DNA of 64,000 bases from Hymenobacter sp. BT559 (lineage in GTDB: Bacteria > Bacteroidota > Bacteroidia > Cytophagales > Hymenobacteraceae): positions 1 through 64,000 of the forward strand of contig NZ_JAGETY010000017.1 in assembly GCF_017571525.1 (NCBI RefSeq), written 5' to 3'. Under the pieces are notes generated by a model, which did no database searches, was not told the DNA's origin, and saw only the letters and a program-made list of their open reading frames with translations. Below are positions 62,655 to 64,000 of the stretch, one piece after another (within the stretch, counting starts at the first letter, position 1; the number at the start of each line of letters is the position of its first letter). A program made the position numbers and the translations under genes.

Positions 62655-62803
62655 GTGGCTGTTGCAAAACTCTGAACTAGCTATCCACTGACGCCTCAGG
62701 CGGCCAAGATAAGCTAGCAACCCACCTTAACTAAGCTCATTTAAGTCTATTATTAGCGATGCGGCCTGCTTCCGAGCTATCCGCAGCGTTCTGCAACAGC
62801 CAC
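62655..62803. mobile_element. Relic element with 20-bp imperfect inverted repeats
   Basis: GTGGCTGTTGCAAAACTCTG (62655-62674) and its near-inverse (62784-62803) match at 18 of 20 positions. Ends of the type GGCTGTTGCAAAA are common in IS5-like elements. The 149-bp span holds no gene and no clear target duplication. The surrounding 62495-62942 region has no recognised gene; it is probably IS debris. Confidence 0.5.
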
Positions 62804-62942
62804 GACCGTTTGCAACACGTTATCAGTCTGAGGCCACTCCTTTGAGCTAGACTTTTAACTAGGGTCGCCGTGCGACGGAACGCTACTAAAGACGGTAAGC
62901 TAAGCCGAAACGGAGGGTGCGCGAGTGAACGGCCCCGTTCAC

Positions 62943-63631
62943 TTAGTAATCGGGTACGTCGGCCAGCACATTCCGCAGGTCGGTCAGCTCCCACGCGTAG
63001 CTCGCCGAGAGGCCCCATCGGTGGTACCACCCCGTCACATCTGCCCGCACGCGCCAGTCCAGTTGGTGGGCCAACGAGTAAGGCGTGTTGATGGTCCAGG
63101 CGGGGCTGGTGGTGATAAACGTGTCGTCGTGGGTGTCCTCCCCCATTTCGCGGGCGGCCAGCAGCACGGCTAGCTCCGGGCCGGCCAGGGCATCGACTTG
63201 CACCCTTCCGTGGCCCAGCCGCTGCCCGAAGCCCGCCAGCTGCGTCATTCGCAAGTGCGCCGCGCCCGTGGCCGCAACCGTCAAGGGCCCGGCGTAGTGG
63301 GGAGGCGGGAAATCAAAGCGCGTCACCGCCGCCCGGCTGCGCGCGTAGTCATACCCCAGGTCCAGAGTCGCGAGCCAGTCCCTCGCCCCCACGTATTGTG
63401 CCCGCACACTGGCTCCCACGCCCGTCCCCTAACTAGGGCCATACGGATTAGAGGCATAGGCCGCCGGAGAGGCCTGCTCAGAAAAATCCTTATTTATCGT
63501 AGTCGCACGCTGTGTGCCGTCGCCGGCGAAGCGGAATAAGCCGAGCTGTATTCGACCTGGTACTTCGGTATGTTGCGCGAGGGGGGGCGTGGTTAGCAGC
63601 GCGGAAAAAGTCAAAGTAAGGAGGTTTTCAT
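62943..63631 (-). pseudogene. Broken outer-membrane beta-barrel gene
   Basis: Read leftward. An ATG at 63631 begins MKTSLL but a one-base loss near 63613 shifts the frame. The signal then continues LTFSALLTTPPLAQ in the main frame. The protein runs on (EVPGRIQLGLFRFAGDGT, PAAYASNPYGPS) to an in-frame TAG at 63429-63431, then resumes in the same frame GTGVGASVRAQYVGARDWLA, TLDLGYDYARSRAAVTRFD and ends SLAHQLDWRVRADVTGWYHR, ...VLADVPDY. Alternating amphipathic strands show an outer-membrane barrel. Either mutation alone would inactivate it. Confidence 0.75.
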
Positions 63632-63863
63632 GGGGAGCGGAATACGTGTAAGCGCAGCAACGAAATTAGGAGCCAATGTTTTGCGTATTCGTTGTAGTAG
63701 CAGGTAGGTGCCTACGCAAAAACACAGCTACCCCCTTAAAACACCATTCTTGGCCCTCATTTCCAGAACTTTAACCCCGCATTGGTTTCAAGAGGGGGTT
63801 TATACCTTCCTTTTTGCAAGTGCAAAATACCCGTATAACCTCAAGTAGTAGCCTGTTAACTAA

Positions 63864-64000
63864 TCACTTATATGTATCAATAAGCGTGATTTCAGGCAAT
63901 GCCGTAGCCCCGGGCGGCATCGCGGGGACCGCGTTCCATTCGTACCCGGTTTTCCACGGCGTTTGCTGCGCGTAAGGCACGAGCTGATACTGAAACGTGA
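63864..64000 (-). CDS. 3' end of a gene entering from the right
   Basis: A leftward frame open from the window edge to a TGA at 63864-63866. It reads FQYQLVPYAQQTPWKTGYEW, then NAVPAMPPGATALPEITLID and TYK. About 44 codons are visible. The composition and the Pro/Tyr-rich end resemble secreted carbohydrate-active or metabolic enzymes, but no family can be named from this short piece. Stretch 63632-63863 has no gene. Confidence 0.6.
   Translation of the reverse strand, partial: TFQYQLVPYAQQTPWKTGYEWNAVPAMPPGATALPEITLIDTYK

Noticed and set aside
54739-63431. Genome-wide amber recoding from in-frame TAG codons
   Set aside because: Many intact genes here (umuD, HlyD, the reductase, K+ channel copy 2) end in TAG, so it is a working stop. 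Only the two broken barrel genes contain it internally.
1-64000. CRISPR arrays, rRNA and tRNA genes
   Set aside because: No regularly spaced direct repeats and no recognisable tRNA or rRNA sequence were found on reading. A covariance-model scan was not possible here.

Overview
The window looks like DNA from a GC-rich Bacteroidota species, most likely Hymenobacter or a close relative. The evidence is Bacteroidetes-type conjugation proteins (TraE/F/G/J/K/M/N/O), type IX secretion sorting domains, a FecI/FecR pair, a sigma-54 activator beside MacB/FtsX-type export genes, and promoters of the TTTG-N19/20-TAnnTTTG type. Taxonomy is inferred from gene content only. No rRNA, tRNA or CRISPR array was seen.

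Layout. (1) 0.4-7.9 kb: an NtrY-like kinase and an NtrC-like regulator stand divergently from an HlyD/MacB/FtsX export operon. A 109-bp MITE-like element sits 9 bp before the ABC ATPase start. (2) 8-9.9 kb: an AbiE-type toxin and antitoxin in convergent, stop-overlapping orientation, with two large palindromes upstream of the antitoxin. (3) 11-22.4 kb: a leftward conjugative type IV secretion operon, bracketed by two related small helix-turn-helix proteins. The module continues rightward with a Toprim protein of 996 aa, UmuDC, ArdC, small regulators and HipBA (to about 33 kb). No relaxase, coupling protein or integrase is visible, so the mobile element is incomplete here. (4) 33-36 kb: two decayed loci, a nucleotidyltransferase and a HupE copy.

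(5) 36-43 kb: an Rrf2 regulator with an NAD(P)H-binding reductase, then an M19 dipeptidase, two intact DUF3500 proteins, a DUF3500 remnant interrupted next to a 275-bp element, and an intact HupE/UreJ permease. A further DUF3500 gene lies at 61.4 kb. DUF3500 plus HupE is the most likely undescribed functional pairing in the window. (6) 43.5-50.4 kb: a two-TM potassium channel, an ECF sigma/FecR/STN trio without a TonB receptor, and surface proteins. (7) 50.9-54.3 kb: a di-heme peroxidase with a TPR protein, and a phospholipase-C-like protein. (8) 54.7-61.1 kb: an outer-membrane pseudogene, a second potassium channel paralogue, then an MMPL transporter, a glycosyltransferase and an MlaE permease, consistent with making and moving an envelope lipid. 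(9) 61.4-64 kb: a DUF3500 gene, an inverted-repeat relic, a broken beta-barrel gene and the 3' end of a gene entering from the right.

The first half reads as a plasmid or integrative-element backbone with defence and stress cargo. The second half is envelope, secretion and transport functions with many duplications and pseudogenes, suggesting an accessory, rearranging region.
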